The notes: generated by a model from the sequence alone, not told the origin. A stretch of 64,000 bases of DNA from Paenibacillaceae bacterium (GCA_900766135.1 CAAFUF010000003.1:186001-250000); one strand, 5' to 3'. Numbered from the stretch's first letter, positions 9,210 to 17,875 are shown. A program made the numbers and translations.

Positions 9210-10004
9210 TTATACGGCTACCGTCGCTTTAATCGTCGGATGGCATTGGTAATCCACAAATTCGAAATCCTCGTACACGTAATCGAAAATGGAGTCCGGC
9301 TTCCGTTTGATCACCAGCTTCGGCAGCGGATAGGGCTCGCGCTCCAGTTGTGTTTTGACTTGTTCAACATGGTTGTTGTAAATATGCACGTCTCCGCCGG
9401 ACCAAATAAACTCGCCAACCTCGAGATCGCATTGCTGGGCGATCATGTGCGTTAACAACGCATAGCTAGCGATATTAAACGGCAGGCCGAGGAACGTGTC
9501 GACCGAACGCATTGTCAGCATGCAGGACAGCTTGCCGTCCGCTACATAGAACTGGAATACGAAGTGGCACGGCGGCAGCTTCATTTGATCCACCTCGGCC
9601 ACATTCCAGGCGCTCACCAGGTGGCGGCGCGAATCGGGATTCTTCTTGATCGCTTCCACGACCCCCGCGATTTGGTCGATTTTACGGCCGTCCGGGGCTT
9701 CCCAGGAACGCCATTGCGAGCCGTATACCGGACCCAGATCGCCGTTCTCGTCCGCCCATTCGTCCCAGATGCGGACGCCATGCTCCTTGAGATAGGCTAT
9801 ATTCGTATCGCCGCGCAAAAACCACAGCAGCTCGTGAATGACCGATTTCAAATGAATCCGTTTGGTCGTCACCAGCGGAAAGCCCTCGCTTAAGTCAAAC
9901 CGCAACTGCCGGCCGAAGACAGAGCGGGTCCCGACACCGGTCCGATCCTCTTTGGGGGTTCCGTTCTTCAGAACGTCCTCCAGTAAATCCAAGTAATTTC
10001 TCAT
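9210..10004 (-). CDS. thyA: Thymidylate synthase
   Basis: A 264-aa ThyA-type enzyme that makes dTMP from dUMP using methylene-tetrahydrofolate. The catalytic Cys146 lies in LPPCHFVFQFYV. Other conserved blocks are RTGVGTRSVFG (21-31), ELLWFLRGDTN, and RSVDTFLGLPFNIASYALL. The length matches the short 264-residue ThyA class. It heads a two-gene unit with folA. A weak GGGGTG site precedes ATG 10004. The upstream lipoprotein gene ends only 15 nt before it, so read-through from that gene is possible. Confidence 0.97.
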   Translation of the reverse strand: MRNYLDLLEDVLKNGTPKEDRTGVGTRSVFGRQLRFDLSEGFPLVTTKRIHLKSVIHELLWFLRGDTNIAYLKEHGVRIWDEWADENGDLGPVYGSQWRSWEAPDGRKIDQIAGVVEAIKKNPDSRRHLVSAWNVAEVDQMKLPPCHFVFQFYVADGKLSCMLTMRSVDTFLGLPFNIASYALLTHMIAQQCDLEVGEFIWSGGDVHIYNNHVEQVKTQLEREPYPLPKLVIKRKPDSIFDYVYEDFEFVDYQCHPTIKATVAV

Positions 10005-10019
10005 CGTTCTAACACCCCG

Positions 10020-11720
10020 TCACTTTGGTCTACTTATCCCTCCTATTATAGCAGACTTCCCAGGCATTTGAATGGGATGTTGACGGTTTTCCGCCTGCAG
10101 CAGATCCAGCAAAAAAGGCTTCAGATCGACGATACGCAAAAAATCCGGTCTCTTCTTCGTTCCGCAGATGATCAGAGGCACTTGCGATGCCGACGCATCA
10201 AGTCCTCCATGGGCCCCTCCTCCGACATGCGTTGGCGACCCGGCTTCCGCGAGTTCATAACCCGGTTTGGCGGTTACAACGAGAAATCGCCCTGCATGTG
10301 ACCGTAACGCGCCTTGAAGCCGGCGCATGGGATCTGGATATTTGCCGTAGGCAATCCGGGTTGGCCCATCTTGCTTGGCTTCACTCCCCCGCGTCAAATC
10401 GAGAACCTGTTCCGCTCCTTGCACGGTCCAGGATTGGCTGTACTGATCCTTCAGATTCCCGCCTTCCTTGAATTTCATGGAAGCCCCATCCCCCGCTTTA
10501 ACGCAATGAATCCAGCCGTCCTCTTGCCAGGAGATGATGTCGATTCGCGGATCGCTTTTCAAAATATCGGCCACCTCCTCCAGCGCGACCTCAGGTTTCA
10601 AGCTGTAGACGTAGGCCATCGTATCGTTAACCGCAAGCGCAATTTCAGTAGACTTATCGACAGTTTCGCCTGTGGGCAGCACTTGATATCGCTGTAAAAG
10701 CTTGGGCAAATGGATCACCGGCTGTTGGTCCTTGGGTAACACTTTACTCATCCCGCTATCTCCCGCAATGATCAGAATCGTTTCGTTGAGCGCTTTTTCT
10801 TGTGAATCGTAAGCCTCCAACAACTCCCGCAGCCGACGATCCGTCTCCCGGATACCTTCTCGATCCGAGGGACCGTGTTTGTGCAATTTCCCGTCCAGGT
10901 CAGGCAAATAGATCAGCAAAAAGTCAGGCAGTTGATCGGTCCGAATCAAGTATTTTGCAACTTCTACGGCATATCGATCAGTAAAGCCCAGCCGGTCCGT
11001 CGGCCCGTCGGGCAAATCCGTCTTCCCGTCAAGAGGATTCGACAAAGCCCCGAATGCCAGAAAGTCCGGCCCTTTTACAACCATGGGCTGCGCCAGCGAA
11101 AAGAACTCGCTGATCGGAGTTGGCAAGTTTAACCGGTGCTCCGTCTTCCCGCGGTAAACCAATCCGTTTACCACCCCGGAGGTGATCCCCAACCGGTGCA
11201 AATCCTCATACAAGGTCGGCAGATCGGGGTTCAAATGCTTCCCGTTCAAATCCTTTAACGCATGAGTCAAAACCGGCTTCGTCCCGCGGCGTAAAATTTC
11301 AAAGGGACCGGAGCCGTAACCGATCACTTTCTTTCCGTTATTGGGGTACCAGGTCAATCCCGGCAGATGGTGACCCTCAGGATAGCTTCCGGTAAGCAAG
11401 GTGCTATCGATCGTGACCGACATCGTCGGAAATGAGCTGACCATATCCGGATAATATTGGCCATGCTCAATTAAATATTGAAACGTAGGAAGCTCGTTCT
11501 GCTCCATTCCGCGTTGAATCGATTGGGCCATAAGGGAGTCTACCAGAACAAAAATGACCTTTTTCTTCCCTGTGAAATGTTCGTTTGTTGATCGGATTTG
11601 CAGTAGATCCTGTTCTTTCTGTTCTTGTTGGCATCCGCCCGTCAGCAAGCAAATGACAACGAGCGGAAGCCATAAGCATAACCGCCCATACCCCACGAAT
11701 GTGCAACGCATTCTGCTCAC
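10020..11720 (-). CDS. Alkaline-phosphatase-superfamily (nucleotide pyrophosphatase/phosphodiesterase-like) lipoprotein
   Basis: A 566-aa exported protein. The lipobox LTGGC puts the lipidated Cys at about residue 30. The fold is that of type I phosphodiesterases/nucleotide pyrophosphatases: Asp61 in FVLVDS, the nucleophile Thr99 in SSFPTMSV, Asp274 and the nearby His residues in YLPDLDGKLHKHGP, and a late His in VGGGAHGG. The usual Asp-His metal pair (DHG) reads GDSGM here (Asp321-Ser322), so one expected His ligand is missing and activity or metal use may differ. The start may be GTG 11720 or ATG 11711. Substrate is unknown; family members act on nucleotides, phospholipids or envelope phosphoesters. 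Confidence 0.82.
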   Translation of the reverse strand: MSRMRCTFVGYGRLCLWLPLVVICLLTGGCQQEQKEQDLLQIRSTNEHFTGKKKVIFVLVDSLMAQSIQRGMEQNELPTFQYLIEHGQYYPDMVSSFPTMSVTIDSTLLTGSYPEGHHLPGLTWYPNNGKKVIGYGSGPFEILRRGTKPVLTHALKDLNGKHLNPDLPTLYEDLHRLGITSGVVNGLVYRGKTEHRLNLPTPISEFFSLAQPMVVKGPDFLAFGALSNPLDGKTDLPDGPTDRLGFTDRYAVEVAKYLIRTDQLPDFLLIYLPDLDGKLHKHGPSDREGIRETDRRLRELLEAYDSQEKALNETILIIAGDSGMSKVLPKDQQPVIHLPKLLQRYQVLPTGETVDKSTEIALAVNDTMAYVYSLKPEVALEEVADILKSDPRIDIISWQEDGWIHCVKAGDGASMKFKEGGNLKDQYSQSWTVQGAEQVLDLTRGSEAKQDGPTRIAYGKYPDPMRRLQGALRSHAGRFLVVTAKPGYELAEAGSPTHVGGGAHGGLDASASQVPLIICGTKKRPDFLRIVDLKPFLLDLLQAENRQHPIQMPGKSAIIGGISRPK

Positions 11721-11808
11721 CAGCCTTTAAGTTTAACCATAGTATGTCATTTCTCCCACCGAAAATACCGCAAATCGCGAAATGCAGAACATAAGTTCGC
11801 AGAACGTG

Positions 11809-11837
11809 TTGACTTTCGAGAGATGGTAGATTATAGT
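11809..11837 (+). promoter_or_regulatory. Sigma-A-type promoter upstream of the coiled-coil gene
   Basis: TTGACT at 11809-11814, a 17-nt spacer, and TATAGT at 11832-11837. Transcription would start near 11844, ahead of the terminator-like hairpin and the secreted coiled-coil gene. Confidence 0.75.
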
Positions 11838-11872
11838 TAAATATACCAAAATCAAATCGAACGAACGCGAGT

Positions 11873-11925
11873 GAAGCACCTCGCAAGGCAGGCGATAATC
11901 GCCTTGTCTTGCAGGTGCTTTTTTT
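11873..11925 (+). terminator. Strong hairpin with T-run in the leader of the coiled-coil gene
   Basis: AAGCACCT pairs with AGGTGCTT, an internal stem (GGCGA with TCGCC) continues the helix, and seven T residues follow. The flanks GAACGAA (11859-11865) and TTCGTTC can extend the pairing. No plus-strand gene ends upstream, so this is either a leader attenuator or the end of a small RNA of about 80 nt. Confidence 0.75.
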
Positions 11926-11968
11926 CGTTCCTATGAGGATGGCAAATCCATGTCGAGGGAGTTGACAG

Positions 11969-12742
11969 TTGGTGAAATGGAGAAAATCGGTCAAAATGCT
12001 TTTGTTCGCAGCTATCGCGTTTTCGATGGTGCTGTGCGCGAATCGCCAGGCGAATGCTGCAGCATCATGGGACGCGGCCTTGGACGGGATCGATGCGGTG
12101 TACGACGGGCTTACCGCCGTACGAACGCTGGTCAAACAGGAAAGCGCCGAGATTACGGCGCTGCGGAAGAAGAATAATGACGCTTTGTCGGCGTTAAATG
12201 CCAAGATCAGAGCAATCGACCAGGCGCCAGTTACCCGCCTAACCCAGGAGAGCGAGGCGCTGCAGCGCAAGCACGCTGCTCTGTTGGAGCAGTACGCGTC
12301 GCTGGGCAAGCAAGTTGCAGCCGCCAAGAAACGCAAGGATAAGAAATCGGCGGATCTGCTGGAATTGAAACGCAATCGGTTGAAGCCTTCGGCAACAGCT
12401 GCCGCGGCAGAGATCAAAGCCAAGAAGGAGTCGCTCGCGGCCGCGAAGAAAACCAAAGCCGCCAAAGCGAAAGCGGTCAAGGACGCCTTGGCTCCGGTGC
12501 AGGCGCTAAAAAAGCAGATCACCGCCGAAAACAAATCCGTCGCAGCCGCGCGAAAACACCTTTCGGCGGCGGATAAACGCTATAAAGCCAGCGTCAAACG
12601 CGGCGACGCCATGGTTGCCGCGCTGGTGCTAAAGACGGTTTATGATCAAACCAAAGCCGTCCATGCTTCTTTAACGAAAGTTTACGAATGGGAGAAAAAA
12701 ATCGCCCAGATGATCACTTTAGCCAACACCAAACTCCCTTAA
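11969..12742 (+). CDS. Secreted Ala/Lys-rich coiled-coil protein of unknown function
   Basis: A 257-aa protein. The signal peptide runs to about residue 30 (a hydrophobic core, then ANAA). The mature part is almost wholly helical, rich in Ala, Lys and Glu, with long heptad-like runs (about 55-215), so an elongated extracellular or envelope coiled coil is likely. I do not recognise the family. The start is TTG 11969 (or GTG 11972), with GAGGGAG 7-10 nt upstream. The opposite strand has a long open frame, but this strand has the signal peptide, promoter and ribosome site. It converges on the lipoprotein gene 12759-13691. Confidence 0.72.
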   Translation: MVKWRKSVKMLLFAAIAFSMVLCANRQANAAASWDAALDGIDAVYDGLTAVRTLVKQESAEITALRKKNNDALSALNAKIRAIDQAPVTRLTQESEALQRKHAALLEQYASLGKQVAAAKKRKDKKSADLLELKRNRLKPSATAAAAEIKAKKESLAAAKKTKAAKAKAVKDALAPVQALKKQITAENKSVAAARKHLSAADKRYKASVKRGDAMVAALVLKTVYDQTKAVHASLTKVYEWEKKIAQMITLANTKLP

Positions 12743-12758
12743 TTGCTTTGTTAGCTTT

Positions 12759-13691
12759 TTACGGGGATATGTAGCGGCCGTAGCGAGTTTCGAGCCGGGT
12801 TAAACGATCTCCCGTACCCTGAAGCAAGAGCGCGTTAATTCCTTCCGCCCCGTGCCACTCCATCCCGAGCAGGACGCCGGGGCCGGAAGTTCTGGCCGCA
12901 AACAGATAAGTAAAGTGATCGGGAGCTATCTCCCCCTGATCATCTACGCGCCAAACGCTGTACGGATCCTCGGTCGTAGCAGGGAAGTCCAGGAAGGCTA
13001 GGGTTTCGTCCTGTTTGAGAATCAGGCAAAACAGGTAGTTTGGGCCGTCCGGACGAAATAACGCCAAATAGAAATCCGCCTCGCCGCCTACATCCGCAAG
13101 CCGCCAGAGTTGCTGAAGTTCTCTGCCCTTTTCGTTTTCGATTCGCTGTGTCAGGTCCATATCCGTGATTGTTCGGCCGTCGGTCGTGATCGGAAGCAGG
13201 GATTCGAGCGGAAGCTCCTCCTCCCGAAAGAAGTAATAGGTGGCATTAGGCTGTGCCGTACCTTCGGTAACGGTAAAGAGGTGCCCGGGCAAATGCGGGA
13301 AGTTGGGAGCCGTGTCCCGTCCGGTGTTGGCAGCGTCGCCCTCCTGCCAACCTTCATAAGCGACGGAGATCAAGCTCCCCTTCTCGCCGATGGCCCGGGT
13401 GATCCCCGGCAACGTATCCTCGGATAGTTCCTCTGAAGCCCCTACCAACAACCGCAGGCCGTTTCCGTCGGCAAACCCAAATGCCTGCCCAAGGAGGGAT
13501 ACATCGATTTCCTCTGCCGGTTCGGCCGCTTCCACGCCCTTCCCTTCTTCGTCCTTCCCCTCTTCGTTGACGCTTTGACCGGGTTCGAGTTGAACCGGTG
13601 CCTCTTCATCAAACGAAACTTCCGGGTCTTCCCTTTGGAAACAACCGGATACCGTGAGCAACATCAACAGAGCTATCCCTATTTTCCGCAC
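12759..13691 (-). CDS. Lipoprotein of unknown function
   Basis: A 310-aa lipoprotein. The signal is short and the lipobox TVSGC gives lipidated Cys17. A very acidic, Glu-rich linker (about 20-62) separates the anchor from a globular part of about 245 residues with alternating strands and turns. I see no catalytic motif and do not recognise the family. It is convergent with the coiled-coil gene and shares an intergenic region with the divergent ArsR gene, whose promoter points away from it. Its own promoter should lie between 13692 and about 13800, but no clear match was found. Confidence 0.7.
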   Translation of the reverse strand: MRKIGIALLMLLTVSGCFQREDPEVSFDEEAPVQLEPGQSVNEEGKDEEGKGVEAAEPAEEIDVSLLGQAFGFADGNGLRLLVGASEELSEDTLPGITRAIGEKGSLISVAYEGWQEGDAANTGRDTAPNFPHLPGHLFTVTEGTAQPNATYYFFREEELPLESLLPITTDGRTITDMDLTQRIENEKGRELQQLWRLADVGGEADFYLALFRPDGPNYLFCLILKQDETLAFLDFPATTEDPYSVWRVDDQGEIAPDHFTYLFAARTSGPGVLLGMEWHGAEGINALLLQGTGDRLTRLETRYGRYISP

Positions 13692-13827
13692 ATATTCGTC
13701 CCCCCGACGGTTAAGCTGAAGATTCTTTACTGTATATAACGCACCCGAATACCCGCTGGTTTCTTTAAGGTGGCGATAAAGTCTTCGATTTTGAAACCAT
13801 TTGCAGTGATATATTTGCCTTTTTGTA

Positions 13828-13855
13828 TTGTAATAACGTAATATTACGATATAAT
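13828..13855 (+). promoter_or_regulatory. ArsR-gene promoter with palindromic operator
   Basis: TTGTAA (13828-13833), 16-nt spacer, TATAAT (13850-13855). The perfect 12-bp palindrome CGTAATATTACG (13837-13848) fills the spacer. It is the likely autoregulatory binding site of the ArsR-family protein encoded just downstream. Confidence 0.72.
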
Positions 13856-13883
13856 GATTAATAGGAAACCGAGGTGAACAATG

Positions 13884-14171
13884 ATGGATAACAATTTCAA
13901 AGCCTATCAGGAAGCGGCCGAAATGCTAAAAGCCTTGGCGCATCCTGTCCGGTTATGCATCGTCCGCGGCTTGCTGGATAAGAAGCAATGCAACGTGACG
14001 TACATGCAGGAATGTTTGGAACTGCCGCAATCGACCGTATCCCAGCACCTGCAAAAGCTGCGCAGCTTAGGAATCGTCGAAGCCGAACGCAGCGGTTTGG
14101 AAGTCAACTATCAACTGGCGAATGAGAAGGTCATCAAACTGGTTCGCCATCTGTTCGAGGAGGAACAATAA
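13884..14171 (+). CDS. ArsR/SmtB-family transcriptional regulator, possibly a sulfur/redox sensor
   Basis: A 95-aa winged-helix repressor. The DNA-recognition helix lies in PQSTVSQHLQKLRSLG (residues about 48-63). Cysteines at about 25, 36 and 44 lie around helices 2-3, a region some ArsR proteins use for metal or persulfide sensing. GAGGTG precedes two tandem ATG codons (13881, 13884); the second has the better spacing. It is 3 nt upstream of the CoA-disulfide reductase fusion gene, so it almost surely controls that gene. A persulfide or thiol-stress ligand is my inference from the partner gene. Metal sensing remains possible. Confidence 0.88.
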   Translation: MDNNFKAYQEAAEMLKALAHPVRLCIVRGLLDKKQCNVTYMQECLELPQSTVSQHLQKLRSLGIVEAERSGLEVNYQLANEKVIKLVRHLFEEEQ

Positions 14172-14174
14172 ACG

Positions 14175-16688
14175 ATGAGCAAAAAAGTATTAATTGTCGG
14201 GGGCGTTGCTGGCGGAGCTTCTGCGGCCGCAAGACTTCGCCGCCTGGACGAGGAAGCCCATATCGTCATGTTCGAACGGGATCCCTACATTTCGTTTGCC
14301 AATTGCGGGCTCCCCTACTATATCGGCGATTCGATCAAGGATCGCTCAAAACTTTTGGTGCAAACGCCGGAAGCGATGCATCGCCGGTTTAACATCGATG
14401 TTCGCACCGAAAGCGAAGTGATCGGGATCGATCCGGCCACCAAAACCGTGCTTGTCCGCAACAAAGACCGCGGCGAATACCGGGAAAGCTACGATTCGTT
14501 GATTCTGTCGCCCGGCGCCAAACCGATTCGGCCTAATCTTCCCGGCATCGACAGCAGCCGGATTCATACGCTGCGGAATATACCGGACACCGACCGCATT
14601 AAGCAGCGGGTCGCCTATGAGCACGCCGCCTCGGCGATCGTGATCGGAGGAGGTTTTATCGGTGTGGAAATGGCGGAGAATCTGCGGGAAATCGGGCTTG
14701 AGGTGACGTTAATCGAAGGCGGGCCGCAAATTTTGGCACCGTTTGATCCCGAAATGGCTGGCGTTCTGGCCAAGGAACTGGAGGACCACGGGGTTAAGCT
14801 GTTCATGTCGCAGACCGTAACTTCGTTTACGGAGCAAGGGAACCACATTACGGTGCAGACTTCGGACGGTCGCGAATTATCTGCCGATCTCGTTATTTTG
14901 GCGATCGGCGTTACGCCGGATACGGCTTTTCTAAAGGATACCGGCATGGAGCTGGGGCCAAGAGGCCATATTATCGTGAGCGACAAGCTGGAAACCAGCA
15001 TTCCCGATATTTATGCCGTTGGGGACGCAGTTGAGGTAGTCGATTTCGTCAACGGCTCCAAAACGGCGATTCCTCTTGCCGGGCCGGCCAACAAGCAAGG
15101 ACGAATCGCTGCGGACAACGTCTGCGGCCTTGAAACCTCATACAAGGGATCGCAAGGTACGTCCATCATTAAAGTGTTTGGACTTACCGGAGCGGCTACC
15201 GGGAACAACGAGAAGACGCTCCAGCGGATGGGCATCCCCTATCATGTTACCGTGGTCCATCCCAATTCCCATGCTTCCTACTATCCCGGCGCGACCCCGC
15301 TTTCGATCAAGCTGCTGTTCAAGTCTGACGGAACCGTGCTTGGCGCGCAGGCCGTCGGTTATGACGGGGTGGATAAACGGATCGACGATATCGCCACAGT
15401 CATTCGATACCGTGGTACGGTAACCGGTTTGACGGAGCTGGAGTTGGCTTATGCCCCACCCTACTCTTCGGCAAAGGATCCGGTCAACATGGCCGCCTAT
15501 ACGGCAGAGAACGTGCTAAGCGGACGCGTTCGCGTCTTTGTCCCGCAGGATTTGGCAACCCGGGACGAACAAACGACCCTGCTGGTTGATGTCCGTTCTG
15601 AGATGGAACATGCGAACGGTCATATCCCCGGCTCCCTGCTGATACCGGTCGACGATTTGCGGGATCGCCTGAACGAGCTGGACCGCGACAAGGAGATTTG
15701 GGTTTACTGTCAAGTCGGTCTGCGCGGGTATACGGCTTCCCGAATCCTGCAGCAAAAAGGCTATAAGGTACGCAATCTGACCGGCGGTTACAAGCTTTAT
15801 CAAATGGCGAATTACCAGCCTGGCCGAACCAATTCGCCGGAAAGTCCCGTTAATGATGCGGCTAAAACGGAAATCGCCGCTGCCTCGGCAGCCCCGGCGG
15901 CTCCGCCATTCGTTACCCCTGCGGCGGTACCCGGCGATGCCTCGCTGCATGCCGACGCGGAACTCGACGCCTGCGGTCTGTGTTGTCCCGGTCCGCTGAT
16001 TCAAGTGAAGCAGGCCATGGACCGGTTGCAATCCGGACAAATCCTGCACGTGACCGCTTCTGACCCTGGATTCTACGAAGACGTGCAGGCATGGGCTACC
16101 ATGTCCAAACACCGGATGATCCAGGTCGCCAAGAAGGCGAACGGGATGATCGAGGCCTATATATGCAAAGAAGATCCGAACCAGCTTGGCGGCACTGCGG
16201 CACAGCCGGCAGCCACGCCGGAAGGCTCCACGATGATCGTATTCAGCGGAGACTTGGATAAAGCGATCGCCTCGTTTATTATCGCCAACGGCGCAGCAGC
16301 CAGCGGCAAAAAAGTAACGTTATTCTTCACCTTCTGGGGGCTGAACATTCTGCGCAAACCGGAAAAGGTCCCCGTGGCCAAAACCTTCATCGGCCGGATG
16401 TTTGGCATGATGATGCCGCGCGGCAGCCGCAAGCTGTCCCTCTCCCGCATGAACATGTTCGGAATGGGGGCCAAAATGATCCGCGGCGTGATGAAAAATA
16501 ACAATGTCTCTTCCCTGGAAGAATTGATGGCCAGCGCCATTCATCAAGGCGTGGAAATCGTCGCCTGCCAAATGTCCATGGATCTGATGGGCATTCGCCA
16601 GGAAGAGCTGGTCGACGGGGTTAAAATCGGCGGGGTCGGTTATTATTTGGGGAAAGCCGATCAATCGGGCATTAATTTGTTTATCTAA
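14175..16688 (+). CDS. Four-domain CoA-disulfide reductase/rhodanese/TusA/DsrE fusion
   Basis: An 837-aa cytoplasmic sulfur-handling protein. Residues 1-450 are a FAD- and NAD(P)H-dependent CoA-disulfide reductase, with active Cys44 in SFANCGLPYY, a second nucleotide-binding loop VIGGGFIGVE and YAVGDA. Residues about 465-545 are a rhodanese domain with Cys512 in YCQVGLRG. Residues about 595-665 are a TusA-like domain with CCPGP (Cys604). Residues about 685-837 are a DsrE/DsrF-like domain with Cys799 in VACQMSMDLMG. Four thiol sites in one chain suggest that sulfane sulfur or persulfide is passed between domains. It is co-transcribed with the ArsR regulator. Confidence 0.93.
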   Translation: MSKKVLIVGGVAGGASAAARLRRLDEEAHIVMFERDPYISFANCGLPYYIGDSIKDRSKLLVQTPEAMHRRFNIDVRTESEVIGIDPATKTVLVRNKDRGEYRESYDSLILSPGAKPIRPNLPGIDSSRIHTLRNIPDTDRIKQRVAYEHAASAIVIGGGFIGVEMAENLREIGLEVTLIEGGPQILAPFDPEMAGVLAKELEDHGVKLFMSQTVTSFTEQGNHITVQTSDGRELSADLVILAIGVTPDTAFLKDTGMELGPRGHIIVSDKLETSIPDIYAVGDAVEVVDFVNGSKTAIPLAGPANKQGRIAADNVCGLETSYKGSQGTSIIKVFGLTGAATGNNEKTLQRMGIPYHVTVVHPNSHASYYPGATPLSIKLLFKSDGTVLGAQAVGYDGVDKRIDDIATVIRYRGTVTGLTELELAYAPPYSSAKDPVNMAAYTAENVLSGRVRVFVPQDLATRDEQTTLLVDVRSEMEHANGHIPGSLLIPVDDLRDRLNELDRDKEIWVYCQVGLRGYTASRILQQKGYKVRNLTGGYKLYQMANYQPGRTNSPESPVNDAAKTEIAAASAAPAAPPFVTPAAVPGDASLHADAELDACGLCCPGPLIQVKQAMDRLQSGQILHVTASDPGFYEDVQAWATMSKHRMIQVAKKANGMIEAYICKEDPNQLGGTAAQPAATPEGSTMIVFSGDLDKAIASFIIANGAAASGKKVTLFFTFWGLNILRKPEKVPVAKTFIGRMFGMMMPRGSRKLSLSRMNMFGMGAKMIRGVMKNNNVSSLEELMASAIHQGVEIVACQMSMDLMGIRQEELVDGVKIGGVGYYLGKADQSGINLFI

Positions 16689-16704
16689 TCTATCCTTTCA
16701 CAAG

Positions 16705-16756
16705 AAGATCGCTGCGGCCTAGCCCGAAACGGGTTTGCTGCCGGCGATCTTTTTTG
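16705..16756 (+). terminator. Intrinsic terminator of the ArsR-CoADR operon
   Basis: AAGATCGC (16705-16712) pairs with GCGATCTT (16744-16751), an inner stem AGCCCG pairs with CGGGTT, and a run of T follows. Confidence 0.88.
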
Positions 16757-16801
16757 TTGCTTTTCTCCAAGCAAAACCTCGGATTCATTTCGTTCTATCT
16801 A

Positions 16802-16830
16802 TTGCCAATAGCCATAGGCGTTTGTATAAT
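16802..16830 (+). promoter_or_regulatory. Promoter of the iron-siderophore binding protein gene
   Basis: TTGCCA (16802-16807), 17-nt spacer, TATAAT (16825-16830). The Fur box begins four nucleotides downstream, over the predicted transcription start. Confidence 0.8.
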
Positions 16831-16833
16831 ACT

Positions 16834-16852
16834 GATAATGATTATCATTATC
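16834..16852 (+). promoter_or_regulatory. Fur box
   Basis: GATAATGATTATCATTATC is a full 19-bp (9-1-9) palindrome and matches the Fur consensus in both arms. It covers the start point of the promoter at 16802-16830, so iron-bound Fur should block transcription of the lipoprotein gene. Confidence 0.92.
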
Positions 16853-16874
16853 TTTTATGTAGAGGGGTTTTCGA

Positions 16875-17840
16875 ATGGATATGAGAAGCACCCGAATTGG
16901 AATCGCGATGATTCTGTTCGGCATGATGATTTTGGCGGCTTGCGGCCGAACGCCGGCACCGGAAACTGATCCCGCTAATACCGCTGCTCTAGGCAGTGCG
17001 CCTGCGAATCGAATTTACATAGACGTTCAAGGCCGTGAGGTCGAAGTGCCGGCTGACCCGCAAAAAATCGTTTATATCGGCAGCACGCCTGGCGACCTGC
17101 TTGCCCTCGGCGTGAAACCGGTCGGCGCATCGCTGAGCGTAATCGCCAGCCAGATTGCCTATCCCGAAATGATTGCGGGTATTGAGGATGTCGGCTATCC
17201 TTACTCCGCGGAAAAGGTCCTCTCCTTAGAGCCCGACCTCATTCTTTTCGACGACTGGGACATCAACGGTCTTGCGTCCCTGGAGAAAATCGCCCCCACG
17301 GTCGTCGTCGGAGCGGATGATGTCGCGCCTACACGGGAACGCATCGACCGCATCGCGGATATCCTTGGGCGGTCCGATTCTGCCGCAGCCTGGTTTGATG
17401 CCTATGACGCCAAAGCGGCAGACGTCAAGCAAAAGCTTAATCTTTCTGACAATGACTCGGCCTTATCCCTCCTGTTGATGGGCAAAGATATGTTCGTTAT
17501 GGGCAATCAAGGGACGAACACGACGCTCTATGGCCCACTTGGTTTCAAACCCTCCGATGGTGTTCAACAGCTGATGGATCAGAACGAGCGCTTTGCGAAC
17601 ATCTCCGATGAGGTTTTGCCCGAATATGCGGGAACGTACATCTTTATATTAAGCGACAACGCCGACGAGATGGTTGACGCTCAAATGAAATTAACGGAAA
17701 GTCCCCTGTGGAAGACGATCCCGGCCGTCCAAGCAGGCCGAGTGTATACGCTCGACAGCAAATATAATTTCGACGACCCGATCACGATGGACCGGCTTCT
17801 GGACGAAATGCTTCACATCATGACGAACGACGCCATGTGA
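16875..17840 (+). CDS. Iron-siderophore ABC transporter substrate-binding lipoprotein (FeuA/FhuD-like)
   Basis: A 321-aa binding lipoprotein with lipobox ILAAC (Cys23) and a class III periplasmic-binding-protein fold: N-terminal lobe with VPADPQKIVYIGSTPGDLLALGVKPVG, a long linking helix near the middle, and C-terminal lobe with SPLWKTIPAVQAGRVYTLD. It should capture a ferric siderophore at the cell surface. GAGGGG lies 8 nt before the ATG, and a perfect Fur box is in the promoter. No permease or ATPase gene is adjacent, so it must work with a transporter encoded elsewhere. The ligand type cannot be told from sequence. Confidence 0.9.
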   Translation: MDMRSTRIGIAMILFGMMILAACGRTPAPETDPANTAALGSAPANRIYIDVQGREVEVPADPQKIVYIGSTPGDLLALGVKPVGASLSVIASQIAYPEMIAGIEDVGYPYSAEKVLSLEPDLILFDDWDINGLASLEKIAPTVVVGADDVAPTRERIDRIADILGRSDSAAAWFDAYDAKAADVKQKLNLSDNDSALSLLLMGKDMFVMGNQGTNTTLYGPLGFKPSDGVQQLMDQNERFANISDEVLPEYAGTYIFILSDNADEMVDAQMKLTESPLWKTIPAVQAGRVYTLDSKYNFDDPITMDRLLDEMLHIMTNDAM

Positions 17841-17875
17841 TTCAGCGGACGGCACTAACACTTAACGTCTCGGTT

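Noticed and set aside
11467..12534. A 355-codon open frame on the minus strand
   Set aside because: It is the shadow of the secreted coiled-coil gene on the plus strand, and overlaps the phosphatase-family lipoprotein gene. It lacks a ribosome site and resembles a membrane protein only because Ala/Lys codons reverse to hydrophobic ones.
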